A stretch of 64,000 nt of DNA from Fratercula arctica (Eukaryota; Chordata; Aves; Charadriiformes; Alcidae). The notes below the pieces were generated by a model. That model was not told the DNA's origin, searched no databases, and saw only the letters and a list, made by a program, of their open reading frames with translations. The DNA is taken from positions 133,757,889 through 133,821,888 of the forward strand of contig CANTUZ010000002.1 of the NCBI GenBank assembly GCA_947846985.1. The letters run 5' to 3'. This document shows positions 53,301-63,967 of this stretch, one piece after another. The position numbers and the translations under genes were made by a program. Within the stretch, counting starts at the first letter, position 1; the number at the start of each line of letters is the position of its first letter.

Positions 53301-56300
53301 TGAGTAGGAGGTTGAACTAGGTGACCTTCAGAGGTCCCTTCAGACCTAAGTTTTTGTGATAGTCCTTGAGAACAGTTAAGTCCCCCACAAATAAATGATC
53401 CGGATGAGGAAAGCTTATACTATCTTGTGTTTCACTGATGTAGCTTTTGTGGGGGGATGAGCAAAATAGCTTTCTAATGTGAATGGCACCCCTTTCTCAG
53501 GGAGGAGTTTTTCAGGGAATTTATGATAAGCAAGCTGAAAAAGCAAGTGGCTGATATATTTGGCATCAATTGATGGCCCTCTGGCAGGGTTAGTTGGTGA
53601 TAGATCTGCCTCCATAGTAAAGGCAGTAAACCATATTTATGTTTTTTTCATGAATGAGAAATAGTAAAAATTAAAAGCAATTGGGAGTAGTACATAGAGT
53701 ATGAGTAAAATTGCATTGGCAAGATGTCTTAAATTTGTCTGAGCCTTCTGTTGCAAGAGGCAGTTGAGAAGTAAAATGCTTTGACCCCTTTTCAGAAGCA
53801 AGGTTAAAGATGTGAGTAATACTCTGGGAACAAATGGAGTACAATATATTTTCTTGCCCAGTATGTCAGTCTTGGCAGTGCTGTTTTTTCTGTCATGTTA
53901 CCTAACATAAGCAACAAATCCAGATCTCTATTAGCAATCCAGATTCTATCAGTAGATTACCACTGCTCTCTTTACAATCCTTGAAAGCTATGGCCTAATC
54001 GCTTATCCTATCTACTTTCTGTCTTTTTTAATTGATCTGAATGAGCAGTCAATGTCAGAGAACCTGGTGAAAAAATAGTAGTACTCCTTTTTCTCTTCTT
54101 CTGGCACTGTTTTTAGTGGTAATATCTATAAAGAAAACAGAAGTTTAAGTTCATTACAGACAACTGTATCTAATGCAAAGTTTTGCATCTTCTCCCTCAG
54201 TGCACCCTATGTCTGTATCCTTTTCTATAATGACCTGTTCAATAGCTTCTGTCATTGGTCTTCTCATTAATCTCCTTGATCATCCTCCTACTCAGTAAAG
54301 TCTCCTTTTCTTAACAAATAATCAGTATATTTCTGGTTACAGAAAAAGAGCAAAACTTGTCAAATGTGAGGATGTTTCCGCTCAGATTTGTTCTCTCTTT
54401 CTGGTGATACTCCCCTACCTCTCGCCTCCAAAACTGAAAATTAGTGTGTCTGACTTCTGGTTATCCTTTCTCCTGAGAACAAACACAGTAGAACATAAAA
54501 TCCTTCCATAAAGTTTTTGTTAATTGTGCAAAGCCTCCACAACCACTTCAGTGTATTTCGGACTGTCTTCTTGTTTTGACATCTTGATAATTTTAGCGAT
54601 GATTGTTAATCAGCTTATTTGTATTCTGTTCTGTTTTTATTATTTGGGGTTCGTTTGTGTTTGGGGTTTTTTTTTTTTAAGATCAGGTTACTGATAGAAA
54701 CCTCTTTTCCGTGCAGGGTAGAAGAATGAGTAGATGTTGGAGTCTGACACTTGAATTATTAACTTAAACCTCTCTCAGGAATCAACTAAACTGTAAAAAG
54801 GTATTCTTAGATCAGAGGAAAGTTGTGGTTAGATGACCTGGTCTGGAGACACAGAACATTATTACTTCTAGTTACCCTATTTTTTTTTTTTTAAAGATCT
54901 TTCTCACCGCTGTCTGTATTTTCCCCTTTGCACCTCGCCCCCAGCCTACCAGTACAACTGCACCTGTAGTCACTTTCAGTCTCTGTCAAAATCATCTGGG
55001 TTTAAGGTGTCAGGAACAGGTTAGATGATGACTATATCTGCAGTTTTGCAAGCAGGTTTCAAGGGGCAGTAGCCTGGGTGGGAGGAAGAATGGGAGAAGA
55101 CGTTACAAGCCACAGGGGTCCGTAACATCTTATACTTGGCTCAGCTACAGTCACCTTATCTGACTGTAGGCTGTATGTCCACCTGGGGAAACTAGTGGAG
55201 GCTTGGTATTGCACTTCCAGTTCCCAGTCCATATGTAATTTATGTTTTTCCGGTATAGATGTTAAAAATGACTTTTTTGTTGTTTTGTTTTGAACACATT
55301 ATATGTGTGCTTAATCTAGAAAGCAGGTTTTCTAGGTCAACGAATTATTCTAAGAATAAGCATTAGGTTTAATTATGATCTACTTAGTCTTGTACTATGC
55401 AGAGACTGAAGTGTCTGTAGCAATCTCTTATCTCTTGTGGTATCTGTGTTGGTGTTCTTTCATGTTATAGCAGGCCCTCTCTTTAAATTGGAAGTAGAAA
55501 GATTTAGTAGCTATTATCTACACTAGACTGTAACACTCATGTCTATTTGGCTCTATGCCGAGTCTTAGAATTTCTAAGATCTAGACCTGTGCAGGGCTTT
55601 GAGGTGCTAACTTCCCTCAAACTTCAATACCAGCTGTGAGCATAAATGTTCCTAATGAAATCCAGTTTCTGTTCTCTTAGATCCAGAAGAATTCTCAAAG
55701 TGACAGTCTTATAAATCTGCTCAGTTTGGTATAACTCTTACTTATGGTCTGTCTTTGATGTATGCTTATTTTGAAGGAAGCTACGCAATATTACCTATAC
55801 ACAGCATATATGTCACGTCTGTGAGCAGTAAAGGCTGGGTGTGTTGATCTTACAGATATTTGTCACATAAGGGGGGGAAAAATGTGTTTAAAATATTTTG
55901 ATCACTGATCTTCCACTGGTCGACTAGAGACAGGACAGTTCCATTAGAGGGAGAAAACCTGTAAAGAAAATGTCTAATATTTTAAATGGATTCTAAAAGT
56001 TGATTTTTTTCTCTGTTAGATCCTGAAGCCTGCTTTAGTTTGGAGTCTTTTAGCCTTGAGGTCAAGTCTTTTTTGCTCTTGCCCAGAACTGTACAACACT
56101 ACTTCCTTGGTAATCCTTTCTCGTGTATTACAGAAGGAAGTTTTACTGCTCACCTCAAAGGAATGTGTAGTTGGCATGTCTATAGGGTATCTGTGTTCTA
56201 TTGCTTGAGCAGTTGTGAGATGCCATTGCTGGAGTCCGTAATTCCAAATTAGTGTAAGGAGTTCTTGCCTCTTTTGGACAAAGCAGCAGCTATTAGAGTC

Positions 56301-59300
56301 AGTAATTAAAAAAAAAAAAATAAATATATTCTCCTCACTACTTTATTCCTTAAAGGAGAGGGAGATTTATTCCCTTCCCGTCCCCTCTCGTTCTTTCTTT
56401 CTATATCAAAATAGCTAGGTGGATGAGCTAAAATACTGGGATTTTTCTTCCTTCATCCACCCAAGCTCTGCTTTTCAAAAGCTCTGATGGGATACCTAGT
56501 TTCGCAGTCACGATCCAGCTTTGCTTATCACTTGCCACTAACAGATAGGATAGAATTATAAGCTTCCTATTTGTTAATTGATTTCCTTTTGAACTGTTGT
56601 TTTATGTTGCAGATGAAACCACTGCTGCCAACTGTAACACTGCCTGAGCAGTGAATGAAATTACTGTATACGTCTAACGCTGTGAGGATTTGTCATCTTT
56701 ACTTTTTCTCCAGTAAAACTGAAAGTTAGGAGTGTTTCAGCATGCAGCTTACCACTCACTGCATGAAATTCTAGTTTATACTAAAGAATTTCCCTTCCTG
56801 GAAAAATCCTTAGAACGAGCAGTATAGGGACAAAGGAAAAAGTCTTTGGACTGTTAAAATATACAGTCTCAGGCTTGAAAGTAAAAAAATCTATCTATTT
56901 CCTATGAAGCCCTTCTCAAGACTTTTCTCCACAGTGACATTGGGAATCCAGTGTGAGGACCTGAGCACCATCCAGACAAATAAAAGGAAATCTGCCAGTT
57001 TCCACTGTGGTTTGTTTACTTAACAACTGTGTGCCTGTGAGGAAAGTAATGGATTTATGAGTTCATGTTTTCCAGCAAACTCCTGTCTTGGGGATTGGGG
57101 TGGAAGATTGATTTGCACTCTTGCCAGAAGTCTTTGCCCCATAAATACGGTTTTGTCAAATGCCTAGTGCAGCTTTTTTGTGTACTATTTATAGTTCTCT
57201 TCTCTGTGCTGTGTACTAGCGATTCCATATTCACTCACGCAGCTCTTACTTGTTACAAAAGTACAGAATTATGCAAACAAGGATCTTCTTTTTAAGGCAC
57301 TGTTCACTTCTGAATGATTTTGTTCTTTTAAAGAGGGGAAAAAAAAGCTAAAAGACAAAGCAAACTGCGTGAAGAGCTTGTCTAAAGACCAAATGTGAAT
57401 ATGCAAACTAGTCTTTTAAGCAGGTATATTCCAAGTAATTATGGTCTCTTGAATTGATGTGGTTATAGAGTAATGGAGATGATTATTCAAAAAAGCATTT
57501 AGACATAGCTGTAGGGTACTTTATATAAATAAAGGTATTAAAGCACTTTATATACCACTGAGATATTTTAAGGCAATAAAGAAAATCTCACCTCCAGTAG
57601 AAAATGTTTACTTTTGTACCAACTAGATTGTCTGTGGTAGACCAGGTGAAGTAACTGCACAAAGCAGTTGTAAAGAGAATTCAGTGGAAAACTTCTTAGC
57701 CCTGTCATGATGATAGTGAGGGAATAAATGTCCTTACCATAAAAGTTCCCATAGTATGAAAAAGGCTTTGAATTTTTCTCAGGATGGGGAGAAGAAATGG
57801 TGCTGTGGGGTGTAGCTCAAAGATCTAACTTCATTGAAATGGGGAATGCAGTTTCTTCATTTCAGTATTGAAGATTATATGAAAAAAGATTGTAATTACT
57901 ATTTTAAGGTTTGAAACTATTTTGTCGCAGTTTAAAAAGAATATATATTTTGCTAAACCACATGACTGATCAGAACCTGGGAAGCTGAAGTAAGACTGTG
58001 TCTGTAATAGGTACTTCAAGTGACTTCAAGTACGGACTGCTGCCGGGTACTTCGAGTGACTTCAAGTACGGACTGCTGCCGGGTACTTCGAGTGACTTCA
58101 AGTACGGACTGCTACCGGGTACTTCAAGTGACTTCAAGTACGGACTGCTGCCAGAATCATGGCCAAAAGAAGCTTGGGAAAATGGCAAGTATATTTGATG
58201 GAGAGGAGGTTGGTTTTTTTACCTGTGATAGAGGTTCCTTATCTTCTGTGTCACTGCTGATAGATTTAGTGTTTACATAATCTTCTCTATATCATTTGCC
58301 TTTCTGGTTAATGTAAATAGGAATACTTCCTTGGAGGGAGAAAAAAGAATTCAAATGTATGGAAAAGTAAAAACAGAACATGATTTATATCAGCTCTTGT
58401 GTTGTGCCTGAATATGAAGATACCTGAGGTCTTTAATGATCTAATGGGGTGGGGCGGGGTGGTGGTGGGGGGAAGCTTAGTAAGCTAACTACAGATAAAT
58501 GGGCTTTGAAATTGAACACTTGGATGATGAGGACACAAAGTTAAATATAATACTAAAAGTAGATCTGAGAGCATACTTCTCTCTATTAAAAATAAAAGCT
58601 TCATTGCAAAAAAGGTTTTGAATTCAATGCAGCCATAACTAAAAGCACTCTTCAATCAAAACTGTGTTTTATAACCTACCCTTCCACAGGTTACATGCCT
58701 TTCTTAATAGTTCAAGCAAGCAATTCTCTGTAATTATTTTTCTGTCTGAAAACATACCAAACAAACCACCACATCTAAAATAATTATTGCTAGATCCTTA
58801 AAATACGTAAAGTCTTCAGTAAAAAGAGGATCTAAAGGACTGGGTAATAGTAATGCTTACCTCTTCTCTGTAACTTTGAGCTATTACTAGGATGTGGTTT
58901 ATGGTTTGCTTTAAATATTTTGGTTTTTACAGTGGAAGAAATTGGGTCATCAGAAGGTGAAATTCACTAGCAGGCAAGGGATTAGAACCTCTGATCTCAG
59001 GAGGTCTGCCTGTTCTTAAACCATTGAATTCCCATATACCTTACAGCCCAGATGTCTGCCTGTCATACCCCTGTTGATGTGTATAAGACTGCAATTTAAA
59101 ACCTTTTTTGAACTTATTTTTCTTCATGTAAGCTATTGCATGACACGTTGCTATGCAGCTTGCGTGAGTGCTCTGATATATACTGCGGCAAATTTTTGAA
59201 TATTAGCAAAATTTAACTTCCATGTTATGATGGATTTTGAGGTTAGGAGGAAGCATCTTAGATATCAGCATGCAGGCCCATGCACATAACACACAATTAT

Positions 59301-62300
59301 TTTTACTTTCATCCTGCCAGCATGAGCATTAGAAACTCTTACGCATATAATCATGTAGCCTTAGCTGGTGCTTTTTGCATGCTTCTAGATCGTTTATGAA
59401 CATGATTGTAACCATCTCCCCTGTAGTAAGTTGAGCCAGTACCCTATTCTCAAAATAACCCTTGTATTCCTGTGCGGCCTTCCTCAGAGCTGTCACAGCA
59501 TCCTGTGCTTTTCTATTTCACACAGTAATAGGCAGCTGTAGTAAACCTGTTTTGCACGTATCCTTTGACCAAGCTATGTTATCCTTGGTCCAACGGTATG
59601 TAAATAGCTCTCTTCCACCATAAGGAAGAAGTGGGATATTGCTACTTCCAGAAGTTTTTTCTGCTCTCTTTATTTTTTTTATACTGTTAGACCAAAATAG
59701 ACTTTGGGTAGAGAATAGCTAAGATAGGAACCAATAACTTCCCTTTTTAGCTGTTTCAGAACTATCCTAACTCTTACTGTCTTACTCCTTTTGTCAATAT
59801 TCGTTCTTGCTTAGTTATACTTTCTTTTTCTATTTATTTGTAGAGTCAGATCTTGGCAGGCAGTTCCTGCACGTAATTCTAAATAGAGTACTGGGAGAGA
59901 AGATTGTAACTGTCTAAATGCAGCAGAGCTAGAGGGTTTCTAATGCTGAGTGAAGTGTTTTCTGGTATAGGTGACCTCTAGAAAATTGAATGCTGCTACC
60001 TTGTAGCTAACTTATTCATGAAATAAGACTTCTTTTCAAAGAATCGATCTGTACTTTTGTGGTAAAAGTTCCTTGGTTACAAGTAGGTATTTTTCTAGCA
60101 AGATTATACATGCAGAACCTACCAGTATTTGTGGTTTCTGCAGGCAGGCATTGTCCTGATTTGGCTGATGAAAAGTCATGTGGGTGCTTTATTGTGGTGG
60201 CACCTGTTTATTTTTGTGCACCAGGCAGAACATATTGAAATAGTTTTTTTGTGTTTCATCATCTTTTCTCCTGATGGCTTATTTTCTTGTAGGTGATTCC
60301 TCTGCATTAATCATGAACAAGTTGAAGTGTCCACACTGTAATTATGTAGCCAAATACAGAAGAACACTAAAGAGACACTTGCTCATTCACACAGGCGTGA
60401 GATCTTTCAGTTGTGACATCTGTGGGAAGCTGTTTACTCGAAGAGAGCATGTAAAGAGACATTCCTTGGTAGGTAACCTCAAGTGTGTGTGTGTGTGCGC
60501 ATGTGTGTGTACGAACACACATCTGAGTGGGTTTTTATGGTTTTCTCAGATGTTTTGGTAGTTTACACACTATTCTCTGATTTGCTGTAATGTAAGTTGT
60601 TTTATCTTAGTCTAAAATGGATGAAGATAAATATCTCTTTATAATAACTATATCTCTTATATTCTTAATGGAAAATGCAGTGTCAAATGCAGTGTCAATT
60701 AAGACAGTTGCTGGAATTCTTATAGAGATAATTTCAAGGTGATTTTGAAAGTGACATAATAAAGAGATGTAGTATATGCCAGTATTCTGTAGATAATAAA
60801 AGGGAATTTTGGAGTAGTGTTCCTGCAATAGAATAGCATGTCTTCTTGTCTATAATGCTGCATCACCATTTGCTGTGAAGACACCCTATTCATCAGCAAT
60901 TGCACAATATCTTGGGGTAGTTCTGAAATACTTATTTCACAACTGGACAAAGCTATAGTATAGTATCTGCTTTGAGATTTAGGAAAGAATGAAAAATATC
61001 TCAGATGCAGAAAGTAAACATTCTTCTGACATATTCTGCCAGTGCTGTAATCAGCAGTTGAGCTTACCCTGTCCTGTGCATGTTGCATAACTCAGGATTT
61101 GACCTGAGTACTGTTTATCTCAGGATCCATAGAAAGTATTATCTGTCTTGAGTATTTTGTAGGTACTTTGTATCTAGTCTGTAAGGAAATTAAGACTACA
61201 CTGTAATATTTACTGTATAAAATCTAAGGTGTGTTTTAGGGGAGTAATAAAAGCAAGATCATATTGGTGGTGAGAAGGTAATAACATTTCTTCAAGCTGT
61301 GATTTTAAAAAAAACTCATTTTGCAACATGTTTTGCAGATACTCAGGTTAGTACATGGAATGGGGTAAACTGCACTCATCTTAGTAGCTTTCCTCAGTCC
61401 TTTGAGAATCAATGGACCACCTTGCTCCCTCATGAAGGTGTTCCATAAGTCTCCATAGCCTCCTCACAGTTGGCCTTTTGTTCCTCCATGAGTAGAAAAA
61501 GTGGTTGTTAGCATCCAAGTTTTAATGCAGATGCAGAAAAGAGCTTTTGGTGTAAGTCTTCGTAACTTTCTTTATCAGTTTGTGCTATCATGAAATGGAC
61601 TTTCTGTTAGCCAGCAGTATTATTAAAAGTAAATAATAACCTGAGTCATATCAGGATATAATTATAAAAGATATTTATAAGACCACTGTAGTAATTTTAA
61701 GTATCCTTTAAAATGCCTTACAGGTAGGAAAGGCATGTGTTAATAGCTCCTATGTAAATTTTGGAACCAGCATCTTTCTTATGTTCCACTGGTCTTCTCT
61801 CATCATAGATACACATCTTTCCACCCTGCTTTCTGCCTCCTCCCGTACCACCTGGTGGAGGGTTAGATGCCAGAAGGGACAGGAGTACCTATGACGTTAC
61901 CAAGTCTGAAGGACATTTTGTTCTGTAGTGTATGTAGGTGACTGCAGTGATGGGAGGAGGTGATGGCATGGGGCAGCTCTGTGGCTGGGCGGAGGAGGTT
62001 TAGGCCATTATAGAATCATAGAATGGTTCGGGTTGGAAGGGACCTTAAAGATCATCTAGTTCCAACCCCCCTGCCTTGGGCAGGGACACCTCCCATTAGA
62101 CCAGGCTGCTCAAAGCCCTGTCCAGCCTGGCCTTGAACACTTCCAGAACCTCCCTGGGCAACCTGTTCCAGTGCCCTCACAGTAAAGAGTTTCTTCCTAA
62201 TACCCAATCTAAATCTACCCTCCCTCAGTTTGAAACCGCTACCCCTGGTCCTATCATTACACTCCCTGGTAAAGAGTCCCTCCCCATCTTTCCCATAGGC

Positions 62301-63548
62301 CCCCTTTAAGTACTGGAAGGCTGCTATAAGGTCTTCCCAGAGCCTTCTCTTCTCCAGGCTGAATAACCCCAACTCTCTCAGCCTGTCACCTTATTGGTGG
62401 TGATACCGTATAACACGTCCCAGCAGCTACTCTGCTGCTTCCTTTGTGTCTCACCAGAGAAGATAGCAACAGGGGGTGGCAGTTGGTCTACCAGGAAAAA
62501 TAGAGTGGGAATTCAGGTGTCTGTAGTTTTCTGCAGTATCTGACCAGGTCTTGTAGCTGAAGACTTCGCCCCCCCCCCCCAACTCCAGGACAGGAGATGA
62601 TGTCAGACAGAGTGAAAATAGCTATAGAGTGAGCCCAGCCCAGCTCTGTGCTTTAACTGGTGTGCTCTCCCTGGTGCAATCAGAACCTTCCCCCCCGCCC
62701 CGCCTCGGTTCTACAAACAGCTCGCATTCTGCTTTGTGTGAAACATTGTCATAACAAGTCTAGAAGCTGAGGAAAAAACATGTAGTATCAGCTGTACAGA
62801 TTATACAGTGGGACTGAAGTAACTATTTGTATCTTGACCTTGTGTTTTTCTTCCTTGTCTGGGTGGCAATTTCTGTTTTATCTAAAATGGCAAATTTTTC
62901 AATGTGACCTCAAATGAGATATTTAAGCATGTAGTTGTAATCTTGTGTGGGAACACCAGATAGTAGAAAGAAGTCTTCAATGTAACTTTTTCCAAGGTGA
63001 TAACTGTTATACGTGGTTGCTGAATTCAGTTACTTGTACAACATACTCCCAAAAACAAAATTAAAATTGTGTTTAGTCAAGTTAGTCAACAGCAGCCTTC
63101 TAATTTTATACACAAGCTCGGCCTACATACAGGACAAAAAGTTCACCAATGGGACCTGGAAAGATATTGTTGGGTTTGGTTGTGTCAGGAGGGAGGTGCT
63201 CTTTGAATTCATGCAGAATTTTATAACTCCTGCTTGTTCTCAATGTTTCTAGGACTTCAAATTGTAAAGGCAGTTTTCTAAATGAGATATGATCCTGTGT
63301 GCAGCATCAGTGCTTATGCTGTTCTCATTGCCTTTCGTAGTCTTGTTCTGTATAGTGAGTAGACATAAAATGAACACACACCTGCTTATGGAAAAGGCAG
63401 CTATTCAGCTACCTGCTGAACAGTAAGCAGGTACTTTGGTTGTGGGCAATAGCTCATGTAGTCAAAATGGATCTCTAGTAGTACTTCGCTCTCTCCAGTA
63501 TTGAGGTATTTTTCAGAAGAGTTCAAAAAATGATTTTTTTTGTATTAG

Positions 63549-63590
<42 letters not shown>

Positions 63591-63967
63591 GTTTTCTAGT
63601 ACTATATGCAAACACAACCTGATATGCATATTTTCAGCTGTTAAATATTTGTCTTCCATAGGTGCATAAAAAGGATAAAAAGTATAAATGTATGGTGTGT
63701 AAGAAGATTTTCATGCTAGCAGCCAGTGTTGGAATAAGACATGGATCACGACGTTACGGAGTTTGTGTAGACTGTGCAGATAAATCTCAACCTGGAGGGC
63801 AAGAGGGAGCAGACCAGGTGCAGGACACAGATTTCCCTAGGGATGAAGAATACGAGGAAAATGAAGTGGGAGAAGGTGATGAGGAGCTTGGTGATGATGT
63901 AGAAGAACAGAACGACCAGTCTCGATGGGATGAATCTGGGGAAGTTTGTATGCCTTTAGATGACTGA
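34442..63967 (+). CDS. ZBTB10: ZBTB10, BTB/POZ and zinc-finger transcription factor (five coding exons, spliced)
   Basis: The coding sequence is join(34442..35389, 43370..44267, 58011..58184, 60293..60468, 63662..63967), 2502 nt including TGA, giving 833 residues. All junction phases agree (0, 1, 1, 0). Domains in order are a duplicated Gly/Ala/Glu-rich N-terminus (1-165), a CxxC...HxxxxH module (about 234-306), BTB/POZ (about 341-455), a linker with three Lys-centred sumoylation-type motifs (K463, K508, K612), four 12-residue repeats (616-663), C2H2 fingers (C686/C689/H702/H706 and C714/C717/H730/H734), an atypical third finger (742-770) and an acidic tail. I recognise the order and sequence as ZBTB10, a nuclear repressor reported to bind GC-rich Sp1-type sites and TTGGGG telomere variants. 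The length fits the human isoforms, which I recall as about 847 and 871 residues. Splice sites come from sequence and homology, not transcripts; the untranslated ends are not defined. Confidence 0.95.
35424..35440 (+). repeat. 17-base G run next to the exon 1 donor
   Basis: An uninterrupted G run begins 35 bases after the splice donor. Run length may vary or be misread. Confidence 0.95.
37473..38272 (+). mobile_element. CR1 LINE, 5'-truncated, with open C-terminal ORF2 frame
   Basis: An open frame at 37489-38187 (232 codons) encodes the C-terminal end of the CR1 reverse-transcriptase polyprotein. It is recognisable from [53 protein letters not shown] and [20 protein letters not shown]. The catalytic RT core (YADD-type motif) is missing by truncation, so it is not mobile. 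The 3' UTR ends in gttctatgattctatgat. The lack of stops and frameshifts suggests a younger copy than the others in the window. Confidence 0.95.
43370..44267 (+). CDS. ZBTB10: ZBTB10 coding exon 2 (BTB/POZ domain, residues 317-616)
   Basis: The acceptor is a T-run followed by aattgcag, and the first codons read ESELPSE. The BTB/POZ domain spans about residues 341-455. It shows the usual [20 protein letters not shown] start, D360, the F370-R-A-H-K374 pocket motif and the [11 protein letters not shown] segment. BTB domains dimerise and recruit co-repressors in the nucleus. Downstream are IKSE (462-465), IKTE (507-510) and IKEE (611-614), which fit the sumoylation consensus, and a basic stretch [11 protein letters not shown] that may be a nuclear-localisation signal. 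The exon ends GAAGAAGCAG|GTAAAT, leaving one base (phase 1). That base joins the gt of exon 3 to make Gly616. Confidence 0.95.
50289..50710 (-). mobile_element. CR1 LINE 3' fragment
   Basis: The plus strand begins caatcatagagctgcctaggttggaagggacc and continues through acttgaggccatttcctcttg to ctaaacaatcccagctcctct. A small local duplication (acctgttattatctgaat, acctgttattacctgaat) lies at about 50556-50600. Confidence 0.93.
52425..53362 (+). mobile_element. CR1 LINE fragment, old
   Basis: It begins in ORF2 near the FADDTKL region (caggtttgcaggtgacatcgaactggtggg). It continues through gtcctt-gtgggcagcaagctgaac and cagccagcaggctgggggaagtgat, and ends aggtgaccttcagaggtccc. Many stops and indels break the frame. 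Confidence 0.88.
58011..58153 (+). repeat. Four tandem 36-bp units within ZBTB10 exon 3
   Basis: The units are at 58011-58045 (its first base is supplied by exon 2), 58046-58081, 58082-58117 and 58118-58153. They differ only at tca/tcg, ctg/cta and ccg/cca, all synonymous. Confidence 0.98.
58011..58184 (+). CDS. ZBTB10: ZBTB10 coding exon 3 (four tandem [12 protein letters not shown] repeats; GC donor)
   Basis: The exon is 174 nt, phase 1 at both ends, so skipping it would keep the frame. It encodes four exact copies of a 12-residue unit (58011-58153), followed by [10 protein letters not shown]. Human ZBTB10 has a corresponding set of four less uniform DFKYGL repeats before ESWPK, which supports the call. 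The acceptor (tctgtaatag|gt) has a weak pyrimidine tract. The donor is AATG|GCAAGT: a GC rather than GT donor. The GT four bases further on would shift the frame and create an immediate TGA after joining exon 4. The function of the repeats is unknown to me. Confidence 0.9.
58185..60292 (+). other. ZBTB10 intron 3 (GC-AG)
   Basis: Intron of 2,108 bp that starts GCAAGT and ends TTGTAG. Apart from the unusual donor I see no repeat or exon in it. It is AT-rich, with a short G-rich stretch near 58446-58474. Confidence 0.85.
60293..60468 (+). CDS. ZBTB10: ZBTB10 coding exon 4 (C2H2 zinc fingers 1 and 2)
   Basis: The acceptor is ttttcttgtag|gtgatt. The two leading bases complete Gly674, followed by [11 protein letters not shown]. 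Finger 1 is C686-x2-C689-x12-H702-x3-H706, followed by a TGVRSF linker close to the classical TGEKPF linker. Finger 2 begins with C714-x2-C717-x12-H730. Its last histidine is encoded by exon 5, so the intron interrupts the finger after Leu732. The donor is TCCTTG|GTAGGT, phase 0. These fingers are the DNA-binding part of the protein. Confidence 0.95.
60484..60512. repeat. TG-rich dinucleotide repeat near a splice donor
   Basis: The sequence gtgtgtgtgtgtgtgcgcatgtgtgtgt lies 15 bases downstream of the exon 4 donor. Confidence 0.95.
62010..62392 (-). mobile_element. CR1 LINE 3' fragment
   Basis: The plus strand begins atagaatcatagaatggttcgggttggaaggg and ends ataaccccaactctctcagcctgtc. The reverse-strand frame at 62052-62372 is a remnant of the ORF2 end ([20 protein letters not shown]), frameshifted before its stop. 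Confidence 0.95.
63550..63591. repeat. ATT trinucleotide microsatellite
   Basis: About 13 uninterrupted ATT units end 70 bases before the exon 5 acceptor. Confidence 0.97.
63662..63967 (+). CDS. ZBTB10: ZBTB10 coding exon 5 (end of finger 2, atypical finger 3, acidic C-terminus)
   Basis: The acceptor is gtcttccatag|gtgcat. The exon starts with [10 protein letters not shown], and H734 completes finger 2. A third, non-standard finger follows: C742-x2-C745-x13-H759 with C767 and C770 in the [11 protein letters not shown] segment, which departs from plain C2H2 spacing. Residues from about 785 to 833 are strongly acidic (runs of E/D), ending [10 protein letters not shown] before TGA at 63965-63967. 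The 101 residues align throughout with the known ZBTB10 C-terminus. Only 33 bases of the 3' UTR are in the window. Confidence 0.96.
   Translation: MHKKDKKYKCMVCKKIFMLAASVGIRHGSRRYGVCVDCADKSQPGGQEGADQVQDTDFPRDEEYEENEVGEGDEELGDDVEEQNDQSRWDESGEVCMPLDD

Larger units (their letters stand above)
44268..58010 (+). other. ZBTB10 intron 2
   Basis: GT-AG intron of 13,743 bp. It contains a minus-strand CR1 at 50289-50710 and a diverged plus-strand CR1 at about 52425-53362. T/G-rich stretches occur near 49.2-49.3 kb and 51.2-51.3 kb. Readthrough past the donor adds 20 codons and then stops at 44327-44329. I could not find an exon resembling the 24-residue segment that I recall in the longer human isoform. 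Confidence 0.88.
60469..63661 (+). other. ZBTB10 intron 4
   Basis: GT-AG intron of 3,193 bp that interrupts zinc finger 2. It holds a TG-rich repeat 15 bases after the donor, a minus-strand CR1 at 62010-62392, a C-run at about 62569-62580 and an ATT microsatellite about 70 bases before the acceptor. Confidence 0.9.

Noticed and set aside
56020..56252. Open frame following a ttctctgttag acceptor in intron 2, with a further acceptor-like site at 56612
   Set aside because: Phase fits exon 2, but no donor restores the frame to exon 3 and the residues do not resemble ZBTB10.
57970..58188. Reverse-strand repeat frame over exon 3
   Set aside because: It is the antisense shadow of the 36-bp repeat, whose length is a multiple of three.
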